64,000 nt of DNA from Aequorivita lipolytica. GTDB lineage: Bacteria > Bacteroidota > Bacteroidia > Flavobacteriales > Flavobacteriaceae. Shown here in pieces: positions 50,046 to 58,389 of this stretch. A model generated the notes under the pieces. The model was given only the letters and a program-made list of their open reading frames with translations. It had not been told where the DNA came from and made no database searches. A program made the position numbers and the translations under genes. The stretch is taken from assembly GCF_007997135.1 (NCBI RefSeq), contig NZ_VORU01000004.1, positions 62,001-126,000 of the forward strand. Direction: 5' to 3'. Every line of letters begins with the position of its first letter. Positions within the stretch are counted from its first letter, which is position 1.

Positions 50046-50088
50046 TGATATTTGTCATATTTTTTAGCACTGTGTTTTTTTATCTTTA
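50046..50088 (+). promoter_or_regulatory. FNR-like box TGATATTTGTCA with -7-like element before usp
   Basis: TGAT-ATTT-GTCA at 50046-50057. TATCTTTA (one mismatch to TAnnTTTG, the same sequence as in the peroxiredoxin promoter) begins 35 bp from the first base of the box, at 50081. It supports the start at 50114 and excludes the in-frame earlier start at 50045, which lies inside the box. Confidence 0.68.
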
Positions 50089-50113
50089 CATATCAACAAG
50101 TAAATTAATTACT

Positions 50114-50959
50114 ATGCGAAAAATACTGATTCCAACAGATTTCTCTGAAAATTCTCTGAACGCTATTAAATACGCCACAGAACTCTTTAAGCATGGTTAC
50201 GCTGAAATTTATCTTCTCCATGCTTTTGCAGACGAAGTATATGATGCTAAGACGCGTTTGGCACATGAAATTTTTGATGAACTTCAGCAAAAAACACTTG
50301 ACAGAACAAAAGAAGCTCTGGAGAACTTTAGCGAGAAAATACTTGCATTTTCTCCAAATCCCAAACATAAATTACACACCATTGCAGAATTTGGATTGTT
50401 AGTAGATTCTGTAAATGATTGGGTTGAAAAGGAAAACATAGATGTGGTGGTTATGGGAACCAAAGGTAAAACTGACGATAAAAAGATAACCTTTGGCAGC
50501 AACACGCTTCAGGTAATAAAATACGTTAAATGTCCTGTATTAGCCATTCCCGAAGTTTACGGTGATGTACATCCAAAAAATATTTTGTTTCCAACAGATT
50601 ATCAATTGCCCCACAAAAGAAGGGAATTGAAATTAGTGAGCAGTATAGCAAAATGTTTTGCTTCAAGGATAAATTTCTTTTATGTTTCAAAATTCCCTTC
50701 TTTATCATTGCGACAGCAGGACAACAAGACCTTTTTGGAAGCTGTTTTTTGTGAAAACCAAATAAATTTTCATCACGAAGAGGGTAAAGACATTACAAAA
50801 GCCATCAATACCTTCATCATTGAAAACCCCATAGACATGCTGGTTATGGTGAACACGCGCCATTCCTATTTAGAAAATATACTATATCAATCCACCGTTG
50901 AGAAAATAGGGCTACATATAGACATCCCTTTTTTAGTGCTTCAAAATTTACCAAGATAA
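50114..50959 (+). CDS. Universal stress protein, tandem Usp domains
   Basis: 281 residues from the ATG at 50114. An open frame continues upstream to 50045, but that would place the regulator box inside the gene and add a hydrophobic stretch not seen in the family. It opens MRKILIPTDFSENSLNAIKY. The first-domain nucleotide motif is VMGTKGKTDDKKITFGSNTL. The second domain begins near NILFPTDYQLPHKRRE and lacks the motif. It is the first gene of a run usp-usp-usp-ATP-cone protein-beta-CASP protein with small gaps. Confidence 0.92.
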   Translation: MRKILIPTDFSENSLNAIKYATELFKHGYAEIYLLHAFADEVYDAKTRLAHEIFDELQQKTLDRTKEALENFSEKILAFSPNPKHKLHTIAEFGLLVDSVNDWVEKENIDVVVMGTKGKTDDKKITFGSNTLQVIKYVKCPVLAIPEVYGDVHPKNILFPTDYQLPHKRRELKLVSSIAKCFASRINFFYVSKFPSLSLRQQDNKTFLEAVFCENQINFHHEEGKDITKAINTFIIENPIDMLVMVNTRHSYLENILYQSTVEKIGLHIDIPFLVLQNLPR

Positions 50960-50977
50960 ACTTTAAAAATTTTTAAA

Positions 50978-51829
50978 ATGAAAAAAATTCTCGTTCCAAC
51001 AGATTTCTCTAACAACGCATACGCGGCTCTGTTTTATGTAACAAAACTTTTTAGTGATGAAGCTCTACAAATAACCATTCTACATTCTTTTAGTGAAGAA
51101 GTTGATAAACTTACAAGCCGTGTAGATATTGGCCGTTCTGAAAATATAATAGAAAAGCTATACCGTCAATCTGATGAAGACGGCGAGCAATTGGTGCATA
51201 AAATTAAATTAGACTCTTCTAAAGTAGCACACAATTTTGAAGTTATCTCTACGCCTGCTACTCTGTCAAAAAGCATTAATAAGCTAGTTTCTACCGAGGG
51301 AATAGACCTTGTGGTAATGGGCAGCAAAGGCCGCACTGGCGCCGAAGATGTTCTAGTGGGTAGCACCACCGTTAAAATTACCAAATCACTGGAAGGTTGT
51401 CCGCTGCTTATTGTTCCGCGCGAGGTAGATTTTGTGATACCAACAAACATCGCATTTGCGTCTGATTATAATGATTTTTACCAGCTTTCAAAATTGAGAC
51501 CTATCGTTCGTTTAGTGCGTCAATATAATTCAAACCTACATTTAGTTCACGTAGGCGAGGAAAATGAATTGGAGTCTAACCAACAGCAAAACCTAGAACA
51601 ATATAGAAACGACCTTTCAGAATATGACACTGAGTTTCACTTTATTCCGAAAAAGACGAACATTTCAAAAACCCTTCACGGCTTTATAGATCACGAAAAA
51701 ATGGATTTATTGGCTCTGGTATATCACAAGCATGCATTTTTAAAGCAACTCTTTCGAGAGCCAGTAGTGAGCAGGGTTGGGAAACATACGCATGTGCCCA
51801 CTTTGGTTATTCCCATTAAAAATGAGTAG
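50978..51829 (+). CDS. Universal stress protein, tandem Usp domains
   Basis: 283 residues, opening MKKILVPTDFSNNAYAALFY. Of the five USPs here it has one of the most intact nucleotide motifs, VMGSKGRTGAEDVLVGSTTV (G-2x-G-9x-G-S/T), so ATP binding is likely. The second domain has NIAFASDYNDFYQLSKL and no motif. The gap to the previous usp is 18 bp, consistent with co-transcription from the box-promoter at 50046. The next usp starts 38 bp after its stop codon. Confidence 0.92.
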   Translation: MKKILVPTDFSNNAYAALFYVTKLFSDEALQITILHSFSEEVDKLTSRVDIGRSENIIEKLYRQSDEDGEQLVHKIKLDSSKVAHNFEVISTPATLSKSINKLVSTEGIDLVVMGSKGRTGAEDVLVGSTTVKITKSLEGCPLLIVPREVDFVIPTNIAFASDYNDFYQLSKLRPIVRLVRQYNSNLHLVHVGEENELESNQQQNLEQYRNDLSEYDTEFHFIPKKTNISKTLHGFIDHEKMDLLALVYHKHAFLKQLFREPVVSRVGKHTHVPTLVIPIKNE

Positions 51830-51867
51830 CTTAGAAAAAAATAAAGCAATAATTTAAAACACAAAAG

Positions 51868-52719
51868 ATGAAAAAACGAATATTGATCCCGACGGATTTT
51901 TCGAGAAATGCCTACAATGCTATTAAGTACGCAATGGAACTTTATAAAAAGGAATATTGTGAATTTATAATCCTACATACCTATTATCATTCTGGTTGCT
52001 CCAAAGATAATCTTTTGATTCCTGAACCATCAGAGAAAACACAGAAGACCGTTCAAGAAAATTCTGAAAAAAGGATGGAGAAGCTAAAACTACAAATGGA
52101 TATTTACGATAAAAATGATAATCACGAATTTCATTTTAGAAGTGAGTTTGGACCATTTTATGATGTTTTAAAGAAGACCATTGAAAAGGAAGACATAAAA
52201 TTGGTGATTATGGGAACCCGCGGTGAAACAGACGATAGCAGCGTAATTCTCGGCAGCAATGCGGTAAATGTAATGGAAGAAATAAGAAACTGTCCAGTGC
52301 TTGCCATTCCTGCGAATACCATGTATAAAGACCCAAACGAGATTGTTTTTCCAACCAGTTTTAAGACCCATTATAAAGAAAAGGAATTGCAAACTTTGGT
52401 AGAAATTTCACGTTTAACAAATGCACCTATTCGAATTTTGCATATTCAAAAAGGAAAAAAATTAACTGATGCTCAGGAAGAAAATAAAGCACTATTAGAG
52501 CGTATTTTAAATGCTGCAGATTTTACCCATCACAAGCTTTACGATATAGATTTGCAGGAGGGCGTACGTTGTTTTGTGCAAAGTCGTGAAAGTGAGATGA
52601 TTGCTTTTGTAAATAAGAAGCACAATTTCTTTGGAAGTATATTTTCAAATCCAATGGTAAAAGAACTTGGAAAACACACAACTGTGCCTCTATTAGCTAT
52701 GCACGATTTGAGAAATTAA
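51868..52719 (+). CDS. Universal stress protein, tandem Usp domains
   Basis: 283 residues, opening KKRILIPTDFSRNAYNAIKY. The first-domain motif reads IMGTRGETDDSSVILGSNAV, similar to the paralogue at 50114. The second domain starts near IVFPTSFKTHYKEKELQTL. The protein ends ATG-rich MHDLRN. The ATP-cone gene begins 4 bp after its stop codon, so the two are translationally close. This is the fifth USP in 11 kb and the third in tandem. Confidence 0.92.
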   Translation: MKKRILIPTDFSRNAYNAIKYAMELYKKEYCEFIILHTYYHSGCSKDNLLIPEPSEKTQKTVQENSEKRMEKLKLQMDIYDKNDNHEFHFRSEFGPFYDVLKKTIEKEDIKLVIMGTRGETDDSSVILGSNAVNVMEEIRNCPVLAIPANTMYKDPNEIVFPTSFKTHYKEKELQTLVEISRLTNAPIRILHIQKGKKLTDAQEENKALLERILNAADFTHHKLYDIDLQEGVRCFVQSRESEMIAFVNKKHNFFGSIFSNPMVKELGKHTTVPLLAMHDLRN

Positions 52720-52723
52720 TTTA

Positions 52724-53572
52724 ATGGCGAAAAACATTTCAAATATTGAAGTTGTAAAACACTCTGGACAAAAGGCGAAATTTTCAATTGAAAAATTAAA
52801 AACCTCACTTCGGAAAAGCGGTGCGGAAGAAGCATTGGTAAATGAAATTTCCAATCACGTTCGCGATGAACTTTACCAAGGTATTTCTACAAAAGAAATT
52901 TACAACCGTGCCTTTTCACTTCTCAAAAAAAAGAAAAAAGGCTACGCTTCAAAATACAAACTAAAAAAAGCAATTTACGAGCTTGGACCAACTGGTTTTC
53001 CTTTTGAAAAATTTGTGGGAGCGTTACTTTTTTATAGCGGCTATGAAGTAAAGACAGGACAGTTTTTACAAGGAAAATGCGTAACTCACGAAGTAGATGT
53101 AGTTGCGCACAAAAACGGGCAATACATTGTTGCCGAGTGTAAATTCCATAGTGATGAGGGTCGTAATTGCGATGTAAAAGTGCCGCTCTATATCCATTCA
53201 CGCTATCGCGATATTCTAAATTTTTATAGTGATAAAAACAATGACGAAAAACCGAACGAGGGTTGGGTGATTACCAATACCCGTTTTACCGAAGATGCTA
53301 TAAAATATGGCGAATGTGCAGGGCTATATTTATTGAGTTGGGATCTTCCCAAAGATAACGGCATCAAAGATCGTATAGACAGTCTTGGCCTTTATCCTGT
53401 TACTGTTTCCACATTGCTTAGCCAACGCGAGAAACAGTTTTTACTAAGCCGCGATGTTGTGCTTTGCAAACAATTAATAAATGATGATTTCTATCTGGAT
53501 CATTTGGGAATTTCAGAAAAGCGGAAAGAGCGGATTTTAGATGAAATTAAACTTTTATGCAAAAACGAATAA
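52724..53572 (+). CDS. ATP-cone domain fused to a PD-(D/E)XK nuclease-like domain
   Basis: 282 residues. The N-terminal ATP-cone (about 8-95) reads VVKHSGQKAKFSIEKLKTSL, like NrdR and ribonucleotide reductase cones that sense ATP/dATP. A restriction-endonuclease-like core follows: FEKFVGALLFYSGYEVKTG, then HEVDVVAHKNGQYIVAECK, in which Glu123/Asp125 and Glu138-x-Lys140 form a PD-(D/E)XK active site. The C-terminus is helical. It could be a nucleotide-regulated DNA nuclease (Mrr-type), but no modification methylase is near. It starts 4 bp after a usp gene and 1 bp before the beta-CASP start, so it looks like part of a stress operon. Confidence 0.86.
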   Translation: MAKNISNIEVVKHSGQKAKFSIEKLKTSLRKSGAEEALVNEISNHVRDELYQGISTKEIYNRAFSLLKKKKKGYASKYKLKKAIYELGPTGFPFEKFVGALLFYSGYEVKTGQFLQGKCVTHEVDVVAHKNGQYIVAECKFHSDEGRNCDVKVPLYIHSRYRDILNFYSDKNNDEKPNEGWVITNTRFTEDAIKYGECAGLYLLSWDLPKDNGIKDRIDSLGLYPVTVSTLLSQREKQFLLSRDVVLCKQLINDDFYLDHLGISEKRKERILDEIKLLCKNE

Positions 53573-53573
53573 G

Positions 53574-54944
53574 ATGCAAACACTAAAAATCCATTTCCTA
53601 GGCGCTGCCGGAACCGTAACGGGTTCCAAATTCTTAATTGAAACTCCAGAAAAAAACATTTTAATTGATTGCGGCATGTTTCAAGGTTTAAAGGAACTGC
53701 GTGAAAAAAACTGGGAACATCTTCCAATAGAGGTTTCGGAAATTGATGTTGTGCTTCTTACCCACGGCCATTTAGATCATACTGGCTATTTGCCGCGATT
53801 GGTTAAACAAGGTTTCCGCGGAAAAATTATCGGTACTGCGCCAACACTTGCAATTACAAAAATTATTTTATTGGATAGTGCCAAAATCCACGAAGAAGAA
53901 GCTGAAAGAGCTAATGAAGAAGGTTATTCTAAACATAAACCCGCCGAACCGTTTTATAGCGTGCAAGAAGCTGAGGTTACATTGGGCTTCTTTAAAGCTG
54001 AAGAAAAAGATCAGTGGATTGAACTTTCAGAAAACATAAAATATCGTTTTCGGTATAATGGCCATATTATTGGCGCAACGTTTATTGAGTTGGAAATCTT
54101 TGGAAAAACATTTGTCTTTTCAGGAGATATTGGCAGGGAGCACGACCTGTTGCTTTCGCCTCCTGAAAAACCTGGGTATGCAGATTATCTTTTTATGGAA
54201 AGTACGTATGGCAACAAACTTCACCCGCAAGAAAGTGTTTCAGATAAACTAGTGGAACTCATTAATAAAACCATTCACAATCGGGGTAATTTGATTATTC
54301 CTTCCTTTGCGGTGGAGCGTTTACAGACATTGATGTTTCTTCTTTGGAAATTGTACGACGAAAACCGAATTCCGAACATCCCAATATTTATAGATAGTCC
54401 GATGGGTAACAACGCACTTTCTGTGTTTCAAAATTTTCCGGATTGGCACAAAATTCCGATGAAAGATTTCAACGCGATGAATAACAGGATGAACATTATT
54501 ACTTCCTATAAAGAAACTTGGGAAACCATTGACAATCCGCAGCCAAAAGTGGTTATTGCCGGTAGTGGAATGGTCACCGGCGGAAGGGTTTTGACATATT
54601 TGAAACAAATGAAAGACAAAACAAACACTACCGTTTTATTAGTTGGTTATCAAGCTGAGGGAACCCGTGGCAGACAAATGCTGGAAGGAGCGCACGAACT
54701 GAAATTCTTTGGAAAATATTATCCCGTGAAAGCTGAAATCCATCATATTGAAAGCCTTTCAGCGCATGCTGATCAACAAGGTCTTTTAGATTGGACGAGC
54801 AATATAAAAAACAAACCCGAAGAAGTATTTCTTATTCACGGAGAACCCACGGCGCAAGATGCTTTTCGGATTAAATTGAGAGATACTTATGGTTGGAAGG
54901 TAACTATTCCGAAGTTGTATGAGATAATGGAATTTATAGTATGA
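53574..54944 (+). CDS. MBL-fold beta-CASP RNA-processing hydrolase
   Basis: 456 residues from the ATG at 53574, 1 bp after the previous stop. It opens LKIHFLGAAGTVTGSKFLIE. The metal motif THGHLDHTG has His64, His66, Asp68 and His69; GDIGREHD follows; the beta-CASP inserts have ESTYGN and a conserved His in SAHADQQGLLDW; VFLIHGEP is motif C-like near the end. This is the CPSF73/TTHA0252-type group, which acts as RNA endo- or 5'-exonuclease. It ends the usp operon, suggesting that RNA turnover is tied to the stress response. The substrate (RNA or DNA) is not certain. Confidence 0.9.
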   Translation: MQTLKIHFLGAAGTVTGSKFLIETPEKNILIDCGMFQGLKELREKNWEHLPIEVSEIDVVLLTHGHLDHTGYLPRLVKQGFRGKIIGTAPTLAITKIILLDSAKIHEEEAERANEEGYSKHKPAEPFYSVQEAEVTLGFFKAEEKDQWIELSENIKYRFRYNGHIIGATFIELEIFGKTFVFSGDIGREHDLLLSPPEKPGYADYLFMESTYGNKLHPQESVSDKLVELINKTIHNRGNLIIPSFAVERLQTLMFLLWKLYDENRIPNIPIFIDSPMGNNALSVFQNFPDWHKIPMKDFNAMNNRMNIITSYKETWETIDNPQPKVVIAGSGMVTGGRVLTYLKQMKDKTNTTVLLVGYQAEGTRGRQMLEGAHELKFFGKYYPVKAEIHHIESLSAHADQQGLLDWTSNIKNKPEEVFLIHGEPTAQDAFRIKLRDTYGWKVTIPKLYEIMEFIV

Positions 54945-54968
54945 GATAAGTGATTTTGTATTAGCGAA

Positions 54969-55361
54969 TCATATTTTTTTATTTGAATTCATATAAATAA
55001 ATCCCGCAAATAATAAGGTAAACAGAATCCTAAAAATCATAGCAAAAATGGTTCGGCCTTCATAAAGCCCCCCCGTTTGAATATGGATGTAAAATGCTGT
55101 GAATGCGAAAAGTAGAACGAGCGCTATTGACAGCATTAGCCAAAAAGACCAATTTTTTGATTTTAAAAATCCATAGACTACAATTAAATATAAAATACCC
55201 GCGGTCAAATTTGTCTTTACAATAAAAGGCACATAGTTTCCTTCCTTTGCACGTATACCAAACCAATCGAATAATACAGAGCTGCTCATAAATATGGTAA
55301 GAAACGCAAAAGCAATTAGTACGATTGCGATACTGTATTTAAATATTTTATTCTTTCCCAT
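54969..55361 (-). CDS. Four-helix membrane protein of unknown function
   Basis: 130 residues from the ATG at 55361. An upstream in-frame start at 55397 would overlap the LOG gene and is less likely. Four hydrophobic segments are visible (YSIAIVLIAFAFLTIFMSS, LTAGILYLIVVYGFL, FWLMLSIALVLLFAFTAF, IFRILFTLLFAGFIYM) and a Lys-rich end. No motif recognised. It is on the minus strand directly after the LOG gene and may be the last gene of the long minus-strand operon. Confidence 0.72.
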   Translation of the reverse strand: MGKNKIFKYSIAIVLIAFAFLTIFMSSSVLFDWFGIRAKEGNYVPFIVKTNLTAGILYLIVVYGFLKSKNWSFWLMLSIALVLLFAFTAFYIHIQTGGLYEGRTIFAMIFRILFTLLFAGFIYMNSNKKI

Positions 55362-55371
55362 AATTAAATTT

Positions 55372-56121
55372 TTAAAATCTTCTTCTGTTTTCCCCATACC
55401 ACCATTTTGGTTTGTACTCCTTTTTTACCAATCCAAATCTTTTAATAGCGTGTACTTTAATGTGTTCCACCACTTCTTCAGCAGAATCGGTTACAAAAAG
55501 CAGTTTCATATCCTCGGGGCTTATACTTTCGTTTTCGGCCATTGATTGAATGTGGTGGCAAAGTTCTTTGTGGTATTCCGAATCGAAAATAACAATAGGG
55601 AAATCCTGGATTATCTTGGTCTGAATTAAAGTGATGGCCTCAAAGAGTTCATCCAAAGTGCCCATTCCGCCCGGCATCACTACATAAGCGTAAGAATATT
55701 TCATCATTAAAAACTTCCTTACAAAGAAATACGGAATGTCTATCCATTTATGTAAGTAGGGATTAGGTTTTTGTTCAAAAGGCAGAATAATATTTACGCC
55801 TACTGAATAGCCGCCCGCCTCAAAAGCACCTTTGTTAGCGGCTTCCATAATGCCGGGACCACCGCCAGTCATAATAGTAAACCCCAATTTTGAAAGTTCA
55901 GCGCCAATTTTTTCTGCATTTTGATAGTGTATGGAATCTGGAGTGAACCGCGCCGAGCCAAAAACGGTAACGCAAGGCCCGATAAAGTGCATTTTCCGAA
56001 AACCTTTTATAAAATTATACTGAACTTTCAGTGTGAAAATAAATTCCTTAAATCGGGAACGGGGTCTTTGTAGAAAGGGAGATTCACTTTTTTGTAGATG
56101 ATATTTTTTATCGTTTTCCAT
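55372..56121 (-). CDS. LOG-family protein (cytokinin-activating-type nucleotide phosphoribohydrolase)
   Basis: 249 residues from the ATG at 56121, which overlaps the TGA of the upstream permease by one base; the longer open frame is excluded. The Rossmann core shows VTVFGSARF, TGGGPGIMEAANKGAFEAGG and the catalytic signature MPGGMGTLDELFE (PGGxGTxxE). Enzymes of this type hydrolyse nucleoside 5'-monophosphates to base and ribose-5-phosphate. In bacteria without cytokinins the physiological substrate is debated. It is translationally coupled to the ABC-2 export genes, an unusual pairing without an obvious link. Confidence 0.9.
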   Translation of the reverse strand: MENDKKYHLQKSESPFLQRPRSRFKEFIFTLKVQYNFIKGFRKMHFIGPCVTVFGSARFTPDSIHYQNAEKIGAELSKLGFTIMTGGGPGIMEAANKGAFEAGGYSVGVNIILPFEQKPNPYLHKWIDIPYFFVRKFLMMKYSYAYVVMPGGMGTLDELFEAITLIQTKIIQDFPIVIFDSEYHKELCHHIQSMAENESISPEDMKLLFVTDSAEEVVEHIKVHAIKRFGLVKKEYKPKWWYGENRRRF

Positions 56122-57242
56122 CAATTCACTTTTTTGTAGCTCCAAACAGCCAATCCATTCATTACAATGGCATATAATAGCGTTTTCCAAAGTTGTGGTA
56201 AAATATCCATAAAACCAGAGCCTTTTAGCATAACCATCCGTACAACCGCTACAAAGTATTTTATGGGGTTGAATTCTGTAACTATCTGTGCCCATTTAGG
56301 CATGCTTTCTATTGGCGTAAACAAGCCGCTCATTAAAATGAAAATCACAATAAAAAACCAAGCGATAAACATAGCTTGTTGTTGCGTATCGGTGAAATTT
56401 GAAATTAGCAGCCCCATACCTAAAATCACTAAAATGTAAATAGAAGTGTAGGCGTAAAGAAGTATTATACTGCCTATCATAGGAACATTAAAAATCACTT
56501 TTGCAAGTATCAGTCCAATGGTCAATAATCCCATTCCTATTATCCAAAACGGAAATAGTTTACCGATAATAAACTGACTTTTTCTAATAGGCGTTACATT
56601 AATTTGTTCCAAAGTGCCTATTTCTTTTTCGCGAACAATATTCATCCCAGAGAGAAATAAAGTTATCATCGTTACCAATAAAACTAAAATTCCGGGCACC
56701 ATAAAGGTTTTATAATCTAGGGTGGTATTGTACCAAAAGGAAGGGATACTTTCAATCGTTACGGGCTGTACAGATTTTTTTGATGTGTCCATAATGGACA
56801 TTTTTACATCTTTATTAAAGCTTTGCACAATTTGATTCACATACCCATTTTCAACACCAGCAGCGGCGCCATCAATAGCATTAATGGTTATGGATAAATC
56901 TGTGGTTTTTTCTTTTAGTAGATTTCTTTCAAAATGATTTGGTATTTCCAGCACCACATCAACTTCTCCAGCTAGCATTGCTGAACTTGCTTCTTTAGAT
57001 GAATTGAAATCAGTTAAAACATCAAAATAGGTAGAGGCGTTAAACTTCTCTATCAATGCGCGGGATGTTGAGGTGTGATCGTAATCTATGTATGCAAACT
57101 TTATGTTTTTTACTTCATACGTAGCTGCATTGGATAGAATGACCAGTTGCAGAATGGGCAGGATAAATATGATAGGTAACATCCCTTTATTTCTAAAGAT
57201 TTGCTTAAACTCCTTTTGAATTATGTAACCGATGGTCTTCAT
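56121..57242 (-). CDS. ABC-2 type permease (YbhR/YbhS-like)
   Basis: 373 residues. One N-terminal helix (about 20-37, MLPIIFILPILQLVILS), a large periplasmic domain (about 45-170), then five helices, with the ABC-2 signature NIVREKEIGTLEQINVTPIRKSQFIIGK split across the coupling region (first part IVREKEIGTLEQINVTP). It forms a heterodimeric exporter with the next permease. The cargo is unknown; YbhFSR in E. coli handles drugs or Na+/H+-linked substrates. It overlaps the preceding gene by one base. Confidence 0.9.
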   Translation of the reverse strand: MKTIGYIIQKEFKQIFRNKGMLPIIFILPILQLVILSNAATYEVKNIKFAYIDYDHTSTSRALIEKFNASTYFDVLTDFNSSKEASSAMLAGEVDVVLEIPNHFERNLLKEKTTDLSITINAIDGAAAGVENGYVNQIVQSFNKDVKMSIMDTSKKSVQPVTIESIPSFWYNTTLDYKTFMVPGILVLLVTMITLFLSGMNIVREKEIGTLEQINVTPIRKSQFIIGKLFPFWIIGMGLLTIGLILAKVIFNVPMIGSIILLYAYTSIYILVILGMGLLISNFTDTQQQAMFIAWFFIVIFILMSGLFTPIESMPKWAQIVTEFNPIKYFVAVVRMVMLKGSGFMDILPQLWKTLLYAIVMNGLAVWSYKKVN

Positions 57243-58348
57243 TATTCCAGCCGTATTTTATATTTTTTGATACTTAGCCCAATAAAGAAAAGGGTCATCC
57301 CGATTAATATTAGCGTTTCTTTCCAAACAAAAGCTAGCCCAACTCCTTTAAGCATTATGGCTTTTATAATGATGATAAACCATTTTGCAGGAATTATATG
57401 ACTAATTATTTGAAGTGGTGCCGGCATACTTGATATGGGAAAAATAAATCCAGAAAGTAATATTACGGGCAGCATTAACCCCATTAAGGAAATCATCATT
57501 GCGGCCTGTTGTGTTTCTGCGATGGTTGAGATTAAAATTCCTAATGCTAATGAAGTGATTATAAATAAAACGCTTTCCAAGCCCAATAAAAACAGACTTC
57601 CCTGAACTGGCATCTTAAATATAAAAATGCTCAAAAGCACTATTACCGCTGCATTTATAACAGATAGAAAAATATAAGGAACCACTTTCCCTATAATTAC
57701 TTGAAAGGGTTTTAAGGGTGATACTAACAAGATTTCCATCGTGCCTAATTCCTTTTCGCGGGTGATGGAAATTGAAGTCATCATTGCCGAAACCAGCATC
57801 AAAATAATCGTCATTACCCCAGGAACAAACATAAAAACGCTTTTAAGTTCTGGGTTATAAACCATCCGTGTTTGCGGAACTATTTGATACTCCATAACAA
57901 TCCCTTTATTTTTCGATTGCTGATAGTTTTGAAGTATTGAATTGATATAATTGGTTATCGAATTTGCAGTATTTGGGTCGGTGGCATCGGTTATTATTTG
58001 AATGGTAGCTTTTTGCTCTTTAATTAGATTTTTGCTGAAATCTTTTTCAAAATTCAATACTGCTTTTATTTTCCCTTTCTTAAAAGCAGTTTCTATATCG
58101 GCTTCCCGAGCAATCATTTGTTTTATTGTGAAGTACTTTGACGCTGAAATCTTATTGATTATTTCCTCGGTTGTAGCATCTTTTGAATGGTCTAAAACAG
58201 CAATATCCACATTATTTATTTCATTGGTAATAGCAAACCCGAAAAGCAGTATCTGGGCAATTGGCATACCGAAAAGTATAAACAGTGACCGTCTATCTCT
58301 GAAGATATGGTAGAATTCCTTTTTTATAAAACCTATAAATCGTTTCAT
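57242..58348 (-). CDS. ABC-2 type permease (YbhS/YbhR-like)
   Basis: 368 residues from the ATG at 58348; a TTG two codons upstream (58354) is an alternative. Same layout as its neighbour: KKEFYHIFRDRRSLFILFG opening, N-terminal helix, periplasmic domain to about 170, then helices with SITREKELGTMEILLVSP as the coupling segment. The C-terminal part has helices near 225-310 and 335-355. The two permeases are paralogues with about 370 residues each. A palindromic C/G repeat lies between it and the ATPase gene upstream. Confidence 0.9.
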   Translation of the reverse strand: MKRFIGFIKKEFYHIFRDRRSLFILFGMPIAQILLFGFAITNEINNVDIAVLDHSKDATTEEIINKISASKYFTIKQMIAREADIETAFKKGKIKAVLNFEKDFSKNLIKEQKATIQIITDATDPNTANSITNYINSILQNYQQSKNKGIVMEYQIVPQTRMVYNPELKSVFMFVPGVMTIILMLVSAMMTSISITREKELGTMEILLVSPLKPFQVIIGKVVPYIFLSVINAAVIVLLSIFIFKMPVQGSLFLLGLESVLFIITSLALGILISTIAETQQAAMMISLMGLMLPVILLSGFIFPISSMPAPLQIISHIIPAKWFIIIIKAIMLKGVGLAFVWKETLILIGMTLFFIGLSIKKYKIRLE

Positions 58349-58363
58349 TTTCAAACTTTTTGG

Positions 58364-58389
58364 TTCCCCCTTTAGGGGGCTAGGGGGCT
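58364..58389. repeat. TTCCCCC/GGGGG palindromic repeat, copy 2
   Basis: TTCCCCCTTTAGGGGGCTAG followed by GGGGCT; near copy of 36371-36395. It overlaps the last bases of the upstream ABC ATPase gene, whose TAG stop at 58388-58390 is read in the repeat's edge. Confidence 0.65.

Noticed and set aside
50045-50113. N-terminal extension of the usp gene at 50114 as a membrane anchor
   Set aside because: The extension covers the FNR-like box and the predicted promoter. The canonical Usp start MRKILIPTDFS is at 50114.
56122-56295. 58-residue N-terminal extension of the LOG protein
   Set aside because: It would lie within the upstream permease gene in another frame. The ATG at 56121 overlaps that gene's stop by one base, as in coupled genes, and gives the normal LOG length.
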